Source: Phycisphaerae bacterium (GTDB taxonomy: Bacteria; Planctomycetota; Phycisphaerae; Phycisphaerales; SM1A02). From it: 60,348 nucleotides of DNA. The stretch spans positions 1-60,348 of the forward strand of contig JAEUIU010000033.1 of NCBI GenBank assembly GCA_016795065.1. The letters run 5' to 3'. A program made the translations under genes and the position numbers. Below are positions 53,391 to 60,348 of the stretch, in pieces (position 1 is the stretch's first letter; each line of letters opens with the position of its first letter). The notes beneath the pieces were generated by a model, which worked only from the letters and a program-made list of their open reading frames with translations, was not told the origin of the DNA and made no database searches.

Positions 53391-53552
53391 CTCTCCCGCC
53401 AACGGCGGGGGAGGTGGCTGCGCAGCCGACGGAGGGGGCATCCCGCGTCGAACCCCGCGTCGAACCCCGCGTCGAACCCCGCGTCGAACCCGGTCGCGCG
53501 AAGCCCCCTCTGTCCGCTCCGCGGACATCTCCCCCGCGGTCGCGGGGGAGAG
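53391..53552. mobile_element. MITE-like inverted-repeat element with internal 12-bp array
   Basis: Two related arms of about 50 bases in opposite orientation, 53391-53439 and 53503-53552, share CTCTCCC-x-CG, GCGGGGGAG and a terminal AGAGGGGGC/GGAGGGGGC pattern. Each arm itself folds (for example CCTCTCCCGCC/GGCGGGGGAGG and GTCCGC/GCGGAC). Between them lie four tandem copies of CCCGCGTCGAAC at 53442-53489. The element has no coding capacity and no recognised target duplication, so it could equally be a REP-like or bidirectional terminator structure. Confidence 0.55.
53442..53489 (+). repeat. Four 12-bp tandem units inside the inverted-repeat element
   Basis: CCCGCGTCGAAC occurs four times without change in noncoding DNA. 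Confidence 0.95.
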
Positions 53553-53647
53553 CGGTCGGTCACGTCGCTGTTGCGCTGACCCCGTGCCTCTGTGTTGAAT
53601 CCGTCATCCCCTGATGTGGACGATCGAAAACCGCCTCGAGACAGGCC

Positions 53648-55165
53648 ATGCAGCTACGACAGCTTCTCCTCGGACTACCCGTCGTGTTCCCCGCCGCATC
53701 GCAAGGGGACACGGACATCTGGAGCGTCACCGACGACTCCCGCTCGGTGCGCCCGGGAGCCCTCTTCATCGCCCGCTCCGGCACCAAGAGTGACGGCCGG
53801 GCCTTCGTTCAGGACGCCGTCCGCCAGGGAGCGGTGGCGATCCTTGCTGACGGTCCGATGGCGTTGGAAGGCGAGGCCCGCGAGCGTGTGCCGGTCGCGA
53901 CGACCACCGCCATCGCTCGGGTCACGGCCCTTGTCGGCGAGCGTTTTCACGGCTCACCGACCGCGCGGCTGAAGGTCCTGGGTGTCACCGGAACGAACGG
54001 GAAGACGACCATCGCCCACCTCACCCAGCAGATGCTGACCCGGGCGGGGCACCGCTGCGGACTCATCGGGACGGTCGAGATCGATGATGGACGCACTCGA
54101 ACGCCCTCGACGCTCACGACACCGGGTGCCCTGCAGTTGGCGGAGTACTTCGCCCGCATGGTCGATGCGGGTTGCGATACCGCGTCGATGGAGGTCTCCA
54201 GCCACGCCCTGCATCAGGAGCGAGTCGCCGCCATCCGCTTCGCCTGTGGCATCTTCACCAACCTCACCGGCGACCATCTCGACTACCACGGCACGATGGA
54301 AGCGTACGCCGCCGCCAAGGCGATGCTCTTTGCGTCGCTCGACGCCAACGCCCACGCAATCGTCAACATCGACGATCCCTGGTCGAAGGCGATGCGCATC
54401 GGGCCGGCGCGGTGTCTCACCTGCTCCCTGAGCGATCCGAAGGCGGACTGTCGGGCCTCGATTGACGAGGTGACGCTCGATTCGATGGGCGTCACGTTCG
54501 ACGGTCCGTGGGGGTCGTTCCGCGTGCGGCTCCCGTTGGTGGGGCGACACAACGCCATCAACGCCCTCGAGGCAGCGGCTGCGGTGTGGACCCAAGGCGT
54601 GAAGGCGGAACAGTTGGCGGAGGCCCTCGAGCAGTGCGAAGCGCCGCCGGGGCGGTTGCAACCGGTGCCGCTCGCGGGCGAGGTCGGAGGCTTCTCGGTG
54701 CTGGTCGATTACGCCCACACCGACGACGCCCTCCTGAACGCCCTGACCGCGCTCCGACCGGTCGTACCGCCCGGGAGCGCCTTGCGGGTGGTCTTTGGCT
54801 GCGGTGGCGACCGCGACCGGACCAAGCGGCCTCGAATGGCTGCGGTCGCCTGCGCCCATGCCGACCAGGTGATCGTCACCAGCGACAACCCGCGCACCGA
54901 GGAGCCCCGGGCAATCGTCGAGGACATCCTGAAGGGCGTGCCCGCCGAAGCGAAGGCGAAGGTTCACGTCGAGGTCGATCGGTCGACGGCGATCGCGTGG
55001 GCGGTGAACCAGGCGCGACAGGGCGACATTGTCCTGATCGCCGGCAAGGGCCACGAGGACTATCAGATCGTCGGCACCGAGAAGCGGCAGTTCGATGACC
55101 GCCGCGAGGCAACCGAGGCGATCCGCCGACGCGCCGGGGTGCACCCGGCGGGGAGCCGATCATGA
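53648..55165 (+). CDS. murE: UDP-N-acetylmuramyl-tripeptide synthetase MurE
   Basis: This cytoplasmic ligase adds the third amino acid of the peptidoglycan stem peptide. The 505-residue product shows the Mur ligase layout: N-terminal UDP-binding domain (VTDDSRSVRPGALFIA), ATP-binding P-loop GVTGTNGKTTIAHL near residue 115, the STLTTPG segment, the carbamylated-Lys region EAYAAAKAMLF, and the C-terminal NPR motif TSDNPRTEEP. D-N-P-R is known to select meso-diaminopimelate, so this cell wall probably has meso-DAP. This is of interest because planctomycetes were long thought to lack peptidoglycan. It overlaps murF by four bases (ATGA). Confidence 0.97.
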   Translation: MQLRQLLLGLPVVFPAASQGDTDIWSVTDDSRSVRPGALFIARSGTKSDGRAFVQDAVRQGAVAILADGPMALEGEARERVPVATTTAIARVTALVGERFHGSPTARLKVLGVTGTNGKTTIAHLTQQMLTRAGHRCGLIGTVEIDDGRTRTPSTLTTPGALQLAEYFARMVDAGCDTASMEVSSHALHQERVAAIRFACGIFTNLTGDHLDYHGTMEAYAAAKAMLFASLDANAHAIVNIDDPWSKAMRIGPARCLTCSLSDPKADCRASIDEVTLDSMGVTFDGPWGSFRVRLPLVGRHNAINALEAAAAVWTQGVKAEQLAEALEQCEAPPGRLQPVPLAGEVGGFSVLVDYAHTDDALLNALTALRPVVPPGSALRVVFGCGGDRDRTKRPRMAAVACAHADQVIVTSDNPRTEEPRAIVEDILKGVPAEAKAKVHVEVDRSTAIAWAVNQARQGDIVLIAGKGHEDYQIVGTEKRQFDDRREATEAIRRRAGVHPAGSRS

Positions 55166-56652
55166 CCGGCCAGCCACATCGTCTCGGTTTCGATCCGACG
55201 TCGGATGACGATGACGCGACAGCGTTCCTCTCCGCCGAGGCGATGCGGGAAGCGACCCGGGGGCGATGGCTTCGGTCACCGAGTGACCGGTGTCGGCCGA
55301 CCGGCGTGTCGCTGGACACCCGCGACATCGTTGCGGGCCATGCGTTCGTGGCCCTCAAGGGCGAGCGCTTCGACGCGCACGATTTCTGCAACGACGCTGT
55401 CAGGGCCGGGGCGACGCTCTTGATTGTCGAGCGGCCGCCGAGCGGTCTCGACATGGCGGCGCTACCCGATGGGGTGGCGGTCCTCGAGGTCCAGGGCACG
55501 CGAACGGCGCTTGCCGATCTGGCCCGGGCGTGGCGATCCTTGCTCACCGAGACGCAGGTCATTGCCGTGACCGGCTCGGCGGGGAAGACGACGACGCGTC
55601 GGCTGATCGAGGCGGTGTTGGCGACGCAGTGGAAGGGGTCGGCGAGCCCGAAGAGCTTCAATAACGATATCGGGGTGCCGTACACGATCCTGGCAGCGCG
55701 GCGCGATCACCGATTTCTTGTGCTTGAGATCGGCATGAACCACCCCGGCGAGATCATCGCCCTGGCCGAGATCGCCCGGCCGCACATCGCGGTGATCACG
55801 ATGGTCGGTCGCGTACACCTCGAGGGCCTGGGAAGCCTTGAGGCGATCGCGGCGGAGAAGAGTTCGATCCTTCGGGCGCTCGAGCCCGGGGGGCTTGCGA
55901 TCGTCAACGGTGACGGTGCGGTGCTGAATGCCGCCGCCGCGGCTGTGTGGCGCTCCCGGAAGGGTCTCGTCCCTGGTGATCGCTTCGAGCGGTTCGGCGT
56001 GAGCGGAACGAACCTGGATCTGCGGCTCACCGGACGAACCGTGACGCCGCGCGGGCAGCGGATTGACGTCAACCGCGAGCCGCTCGCCGAGCTTCAGTTG
56101 CCTGGCGAACACAACGCGACCAACGCCCTGGCCGCGGTCGCCGTCGGGCGGGCCCTCGGTGTGAGCACGATCAACATCCGACACGGACTCGAGTCGGTGG
56201 CTCCGGCGAACATGCGCCTGGAGCGGGTCGAGCGCCAGGGAATCGTCTTCTTCAACGATGCCTACAACGCGAACCCCGACGCGGTGGCGGCTTCCATGCG
56301 AGCGTTCGCGGAACTGACCCCGGGGAGCGGCCGACGCGTGATCGTGTTGGGCGACATGCTCGAACTTGGCGCCCCAGCGGCGGACTTGCACCGCGAAGTC
56401 GGCCAGGTCGCGGGAAGCATTCATCAGTCAACGCCGCTCGCCGCGGTGGTGGCCGTCGGGCGGCACGCCGGCGACACGCGAGACGGCCTGCTCGCAACGG
56501 GATTCAGCGGTGTCGTTCGCACGTATGGGCAACTCGACGCCGAGGCCACCACGGGCATGCGCGAACTCCTGCGAGCCGGAGATCGAGTGTTGCTGAAGGG
56601 CAGTCGCGGGTCAGCGATGGAGCGCGTCCTGACGGCGATGGGCGAGGGGTGA
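55162..56652 (+). CDS. murF: UDP-N-acetylmuramoyl-tripeptide--D-alanyl-D-alanine ligase MurF
   Basis: MurF adds D-Ala-D-Ala to the stem peptide. The ATG overlaps the murE stop as ATGA, a sign of coupled translation. The 496-residue product has VSLDTRDIVAGHAFVALKGE in the substrate domain, P-loop VTGSAGKTTTRRL near residue 138, SFNNDIGVPYTIL, LEIGMNHPGEI, and a C-terminal domain with FFNDAYNANPDAV and VLGDMLELG. All family markers are intact. The next dcw gene in most bacteria, mraY, does not follow; instead there is a gap and then unrelated minus-strand genes. Confidence 0.97.
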   Translation: MTGQPHRLGFDPTSDDDDATAFLSAEAMREATRGRWLRSPSDRCRPTGVSLDTRDIVAGHAFVALKGERFDAHDFCNDAVRAGATLLIVERPPSGLDMAALPDGVAVLEVQGTRTALADLARAWRSLLTETQVIAVTGSAGKTTTRRLIEAVLATQWKGSASPKSFNNDIGVPYTILAARRDHRFLVLEIGMNHPGEIIALAEIARPHIAVITMVGRVHLEGLGSLEAIAAEKSSILRALEPGGLAIVNGDGAVLNAAAAAVWRSRKGLVPGDRFERFGVSGTNLDLRLTGRTVTPRGQRIDVNREPLAELQLPGEHNATNALAAVAVGRALGVSTINIRHGLESVAPANMRLERVERQGIVFFNDAYNANPDAVAASMRAFAELTPGSGRRVIVLGDMLELGAPAADLHREVGQVAGSIHQSTPLAAVVAVGRHAGDTRDGLLATGFSGVVRTYGQLDAEATTGMRELLRAGDRVLLKGSRGSAMERVLTAMGEG

Positions 56653-57180
56653 CGGGCTTGGTGCTCGGGAGCCGAGGTGGTCGGTGTGCGGGGACGGGGC
56701 ACCGGGCCGCGTCAGTCACGGTAAGTCGGTATCGGAGGGCAGGTTGCGCTGCTGGAAAGGATGAGGGGCGGGGGCGTGGTGCTTGATGTCCACCTTGGCA
56801 AGGGGACGCTCGCGCGTTCGAAGTGGCGCTGGGGGCGGGGGTTGTGGAAAGCAAGAGTTTGCCTTGCACTTGGGCTTGCACGGAGTGGTGGCGACGCCAG
56901 TCAGTTGCTGTCAAGCGCCGCGAGTCGGGCGATCGTTCTCAACCCCATCGCTCGTCTGCGATTGGCGAACGTCCTGGCAAACTCTCGAACTATGCCTGTC
57001 CAAATTGACCTCGCTTTCCCGACCCCATTGCGTCGCGCGCGGTGCCCGCCGCGCGATGGCCCGAGACTACCGCGCGCCCACCTTTTCCCAGCGGCTTCTC
57101 GCGGAGAATCTCGCAGCCCACTGTCCACCCAAAATCGACAGGATCTCACGAATCGTGCCTATCCACGATGCTCGCGGGGA
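56653..57180. other. 528 bp region between murF and the RHS-linked genes
   Basis: Frames on the plus strand give Arg/Ser/Pro-rich translations and no family resemblance. No terminator with a T run after murF was found. The region is on the far side of convergent genes. Confidence 0.5.
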
Positions 57181-57837
57181 TCAGTAGCGTGCGTCATTGG
57201 GCGATAGAGGCGATGTGGGTTCTCGCGACACTGTTCTTGAGGTACCCGCGAACAGACGCATTATCCAACGTGCCGCCAAAGTCGCGAGGGATACCACCAT
57301 TCCGACGCCTGTCCCCGCGATCACGCCGGCAGGGAGAATCTGAACGCGCGGATTTGGTGACGGAGCCTCTACCGAGCTAGGACCGACAGCTCGAGATAGC
57401 GTTGCGACGCAAGAGATTTCCACAACGACCGCTTCGCCGGAAGGATCTGTCGCCAGTAGGTGCTGCGCAAGGTCCCCAAGCGGTCCCTCCTCAGCGACCG
57501 TGACGGGCTCTAGCGTCATGCTTCCATAGAGATTATCAAGCCTGTGCAGTGCCACCTTGCGCCCGACAAACGGGCCGAATGTTGTTTCGCTGAGCTGGGC
57601 GATCCAAGTAGCGGTTGGATCGAAGGCTACAAACCGAGTGTTCCCGCGGTCGCGGCTCGACAGCAGGGAAACGGTTGCCATTCGAATCGCAATTAACGAA
57701 GCTATGCAGGACAAGGCGGCGGCACCACAGACCACGATCGCGGGGGCCTTGAGGCATGGAACTGCGTCTCTCTTCCCTCCAATTTGCGCGATTGACTCAG
57801 TGCCAGGGGAGTTGGATGGGTGGCGGACCCGGTTCAC
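57181..57837 (-). CDS. Small membrane protein overlapping the RHS gene, possible partner
   Basis: The 218-residue frame starts with a GTG inside the last 41 bases of the RHS gene. Two hydrophobic segments stand out: APAIVVCGAAALSCIASLIAI (shortened here to its outline; about residues 31-51) and VIAGTGVGMVVSLATLAA (about residues 172-189). The part between them, with FVAFDPTATWIAQLSETTFG and AVVVEISCVATLS, looks like a folded domain outside the membrane. I recognise no family. In polymorphic toxin loci the gene just after an RHS tip usually encodes immunity, which suits position and overlap, but this is inference. GC content is lower than in neighbouring genes. Confidence 0.55.
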   Translation of the reverse strand: MNRVRHPSNSPGTESIAQIGGKRDAVPCLKAPAIVVCGAAALSCIASLIAIRMATVSLLSSRDRGNTRFVAFDPTATWIAQLSETTFGPFVGRKVALHRLDNLYGSMTLEPVTVAEEGPLGDLAQHLLATDPSGEAVVVEISCVATLSRAVGPSSVEAPSPNPRVQILPAGVIAGTGVGMVVSLATLAARWIMRLFAGTSRTVSREPTSPLSPNDARY

Positions 57838-60283
57838 ATATTGCTCCGTGAAAGAACGGGACGTCAGCGGGTGGATCGCAACAGCATGGGTTCGACCATG
57901 ACGCCGCCATGTGATGCGTGTTGTTTGATTGTGCGACCGGGGTTAGCCACCCCGGAGGTGGGTTCTTCGAAGTCCGATTGGTGTGAGATGGAAAATCCCC
58001 TCCGCAAATAGTGACCGACTCGGACGTGCCCTCGGGGAAGACGACCTCTACGGGATCGTTGGGCTTATTTATCAGTCGAAGGGAGGTCACTGTTTCGCTA
58101 TACTCACCCGACTTGGCAAGCCCTTGCATGTTGGGGAATGTAAAGTTGTGAGGATTTCCTTTGAAGTTAAAGTGGATGACTTTAAGCCGAACCCACAGTT
58201 CATAGAATGTCTCGCTCCGTGACCAGCTTCCCCCCTTGCAGCACTGCACAGAATCGTCGACGGTGACTTCGGCGACAAGCCATACGTCGAAGACAGATTC
58301 GTCTACTTCAACGAAGGGGACTGCATAGCAACCTATATTGGGGCACTGCCCCACCCGGTTGACGAAGTTGGGTCCAACGGGAGATCCTAGAACATCGGCG
58401 CCTACAGGCCTAAAGGTGATTGAATTTAAGCCGGCTGGATCTGAGCGAGTCGTGGGTGACGAGTCGCAGATCTCGTATAACGATATAGACTCCGCGGGAG
58501 GACTCGGATCTCGCCTCGACCAGAGGCCGAAGGCCGCAAGGGCGATTCGATGTCGCGCGTGCCAGTGCGATCCGACTCCCAAGTCCGCGCTGTACCCCGT
58601 ATGCCCCAAGCGGTTCCTGTTCCGCGTGGGGTTTCCGACACCGCCGGTTGCGCCGCTGTTGCCCAGCTGGACCGACTGGTCCGTCGCGTCGATCGTGCCG
58701 CTCAGATCGAGGTCGCACTTCGGGGAACTCGTCCCCCATACACCAAGCAAGATCGACTGGTCCGCCGCGTCGACGTCGCCGTCGGAGTCGCAGTCCCCGA
58801 GCGGGATCCCGAAGGGAACCCCATAGCTGGAGTACCGCACACGCTCCCGAAGCGCGCCCGCCGACGTCACCAGCGCCACCACGTCGTGCCGCCAGTTCTG
58901 GCAGTAGTAGAGGCGTTCTTCCAAGGTCCCGTCGCTGGACGCGTGCCAGCTGGTGTTCGCGTCGCGCTCGCGCATCACCACCTGGTCGATGTAGCTCGAG
59001 CTCCCATAGCCGTTCCCGCCCGCCGTGTGGTGCAGGAACCGCTCCTTCGGGCTCGAGTCGCTCCCCACGAAGGTGCCCACGATCCGCCACCGTTCGTCGT
59101 AGGCGAACCAGTACCACGGGTCGGTGCCGTCGACGGTCGAGTCCTCGTTTGCGTCGTAGTGCTCGCCGGCCCGGAAGCCGTTGCCGTAGTACTGGTGCTC
59201 GCTCAGGACCGCGCTGGTTCCCCGGTCCTTGATCTTCCGGAGCCGGTACCACGCGTCGTATTCGTAGGCGTAGGTCTCGCCGTCGTCGGTGAGGTTCCCC
59301 GCCGCGTCGTAGGTGAGGGTGTAGTCGTCGGTGCTGTCGCTGTCGGTGTCCCGCGCCGTGAGCTCGTTCACCGCGTTGTGGGTCCGCGTGTCGTCGTGCT
59401 CGTCGGCGTCGGTCTCGTCGCCGTCGCCGTTGAGGTCGAGCTGTTCGTTCTGCCAGTTCCCGGTCTGGGTCAGCGTCCACTGCTGGCGCCGCGTCCGGCT
59501 CGTGATGCTGCCCGAGGAGAGCGTGCCCTCGTCGGCGTCCGTCACCCGGTCCATGCCGTCGATCGCGTACTTCACGTCGAAGCCCGCATCGTAGATCTGA
59601 TCCTCGGTGGTCAGCGGGTTCGAGTTCTCGTCGTACGACACGTCCACCGACACGAAGTCCATGTCGGTCGCGAGGTCCTTCGTCCATCGGCTCTTGATCA
59701 CCCGCCCGAACCGGTCGAGGTCGGGGTAGGTGCCCGTCGTGGCGCCGTAGCGGTGCTGGTACACGTCGGCCTCATCGTAGTCGACGCCCACCACGTTCCC
59801 GAAGCCCAAATACCTGTACCGGGCCACGTTCACCGAGCTGATCGACACCTTCGAGACGCGGCTCGCCTCGCTGTCGTAGAGACCATTGGTCCCGCTGTCA
59901 TAGACGTAGGTGACCGCGGTCGACCCGGGAAGGGTCACGCCCGTCCGGCGGATGGTGTTCCTGCCCGTTGTTGCGGTCGCGTAGGTGTAGCTCACCGATT
60001 TCACCGGGATGCCGGATGAGCCGATCGTCGAGTCGGGATCGGCCTCGAAGGTGGTGAGATTCCCCCAGCCGTCGTAGCTTGACTTCACCTCATTGACGAC
60101 GCTGCCGCTGCCCGGGGTCGCGTTGTCGTGGGTGGTGACCGTGCTCACCATGCCCCGGTCGTCGTAGGTAGTGGTGATCCGACGCACCTGGCCATCAAAG
60201 CCGCTTGCGAGGGTGGTCATGCGGGTGCGAGTCGTACCAGCTCGCCGTCGTCCCGCCGCGAGAGACTCCGCGTCCAAATGCAC
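57797..60283 (-). CDS. RHS repeat-associated core protein with embedded dockerin repeats, probably 5'-truncated
   Basis: The 828-residue frame begins with a GTG 65 bases from the right edge. It has YD-type repeats (RRITTTYDDRGMVSTV, VKSSYDGWGNLTTF, LTYDAAGNLTDDGETYAYEYD) and the RHS core near its end: RVRYSSYGVPFG, then HTGYSADLG, RRDPSPPAESISLYE and SSPTTRSDPAGL. Inside the core, at about 58634-58801, stand two dockerin-like repeats (DSDGDVDAADQSILLGVWG; LSGTIDATDQSVQLG). The last 209 residues (57800-58426) are Cys-rich, less GC-rich and match no toxin I know. No signal peptide or N-terminal region is seen, and the frame upstream of the GTG turns Arg-rich, so the gene is cut by the edge or by a frameshift. 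Confidence 0.82.
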   Translation of the reverse strand: MHLDAESLAAGRRRAGTTRTRMTTLASGFDGQVRRITTTYDDRGMVSTVTTHDNATPGSGSVVNEVKSSYDGWGNLTTFEADPDSTIGSSGIPVKSVSYTYATATTGRNTIRRTGVTLPGSTAVTYVYDSGTNGLYDSEASRVSKVSISSVNVARYRYLGFGNVVGVDYDEADVYQHRYGATTGTYPDLDRFGRVIKSRWTKDLATDMDFVSVDVSYDENSNPLTTEDQIYDAGFDVKYAIDGMDRVTDADEGTLSSGSITSRTRRQQWTLTQTGNWQNEQLDLNGDGDETDADEHDDTRTHNAVNELTARDTDSDSTDDYTLTYDAAGNLTDDGETYAYEYDAWYRLRKIKDRGTSAVLSEHQYYGNGFRAGEHYDANEDSTVDGTDPWYWFAYDERWRIVGTFVGSDSSPKERFLHHTAGGNGYGSSSYIDQVVMRERDANTSWHASSDGTLEERLYYCQNWRHDVVALVTSAGALRERVRYSSYGVPFGIPLGDCDSDGDVDAADQSILLGVWGTSSPKCDLDLSGTIDATDQSVQLGNSGATGGVGNPTRNRNRLGHTGYSADLGVGSHWHARHRIALAAFGLWSRRDPSPPAESISLYEICDSSPTTRSDPAGLNSITFRPVGADVLGSPVGPNFVNRVGQCPNIGCYAVPFVEVDESVFDVWLVAEVTVDDSVQCCKGGSWSRSETFYELWVRLKVIHFNFKGNPHNFTFPNMQGLAKSGEYSETVTSLRLINKPNDPVEVVFPEGTSESVTICGGDFPSHTNRTSKNPPPGWLTPVAQSNNTHHMAASWSNPCCCDPPADVPFFHGAICEPGPPPIQLPWH
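58634..58801 (-). repeat. Dockerin-type repeat pair inside the RHS core
   Basis: Two EF-hand-like calcium loops, D-x-D-G-D-V-D-A-A-D and D-L-S-G-T-I-D-A-T-D, are placed between SYGVPFG and the HTGYSADLG part of the RHS core. They lack the terminal WG-x-C end seen in the other dockerin proteins of this window. Confidence 0.85.
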
Positions 60284-60348
60284 CTGAGCATCTCGACGAT
60301 CGCATCGTCGGTGCCGCCTTCGCCATGGAAGGCCACCACCGCGCCTAC

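Larger units (their letters stand above)
53227..53647. other. 421 bp intergenic region with a repeat element
   Basis: No gene is recognised. The right half is an inverted-repeat element listed separately. The part before it (53227-53390) shows nothing I can name. Upstream of murE no clear promoter boxes were seen. Confidence 0.5.

Noticed and set aside
58550..60019. A 489-codon plus-strand frame opposite the RHS gene
   Set aside because: Its translation is Val/Arg/Ala-rich shadow sequence. The minus strand has recognisable YD repeats and an RHS core.

Overview
The window looks like chromosomal DNA of a planctomycete, most likely of the Phycisphaerae. GC content is high. Secreted proteins end in dockerin-like repeats of the form D-x-D-G-D-G-x-V-x-x-A-D-L-A-x-L-L-G-x-W-G-x-C. 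There is a planctomycete/verrucomicrobial Minf_1886 family gene, a planctomycete-style Cys-rich module (CC-x-x-x-W-D-x-x-C), and several prepilin-like genes. I saw no rRNA, tRNA, CRISPR array or complete insertion sequence.

Left part (1-13.5 kb): DNA damage tolerance. A SRAP (YedK/HMCES-like) gene is cut by the left edge. After a 1.3 kb gap comes an inducible-mutagenesis cassette, imuA-imuB-dnaE2: a RecA-like accessory protein, an inactive Y-family polymerase homologue and an error-prone alpha subunit. All three proteins are much longer than usual. The extra length is low-complexity and carries many short tandem repeats, mostly of 12 bp, with others of 9 and 15 bp. Similar repeats occur in the next gene and in noncoding DNA. 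A lipoprotein of unknown function follows.

Middle part (13.5-23 kb): single genes. These are a secreted protein of unknown function, a Tat-exported flavin amine oxidase, a DinB/YfiT-like protein, a seven-bladed FG-GAP protein with a dockerin-type C-terminus, an Old Yellow Enzyme-like oxidoreductase, and a CPA2 cation/proton antiporter that meets it end to end.

Secretion operon (23.8-38.3 kb): genes in the classical order gspE-F-G-(second G/H-like)-H-I-J-K. The downstream genes are translationally coupled by ATG/stop overlaps. The last gene encodes a 1755-residue GspK/PilX-like tip protein, and a clear rho-independent terminator follows. The cluster has no outer-membrane secretin (gspD) and no gspC/L/M.

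Right part (38.4-60.3 kb): mainly envelope and secreted proteins. On the minus strand are a TlpA-like thioredoxin with a possible small gene upstream, a degenerate transglutaminase-fold protein, a lone MlaE permease, a dockerin-linked C39-like cysteine peptidase, a four-module lamin-tail/dockerin protein and an OmpA-like lipoprotein. On the plus strand are a short secreted protein, 3-methyladenine DNA glycosylase, the Minf_1886 protein, an AI-2E/PerM-type permease, an inverted-repeat element and murE-murF. The right edge holds an RHS protein on the minus strand. It has dockerin repeats inside its core and an unrecognised, less GC-rich C-terminal tip. A small membrane protein gene overlaps its 3' end and is a candidate partner or immunity gene.

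Functions rest on recognised motifs and family knowledge. No database search was run, and start codons are reasoned from upstream sequence and family length.
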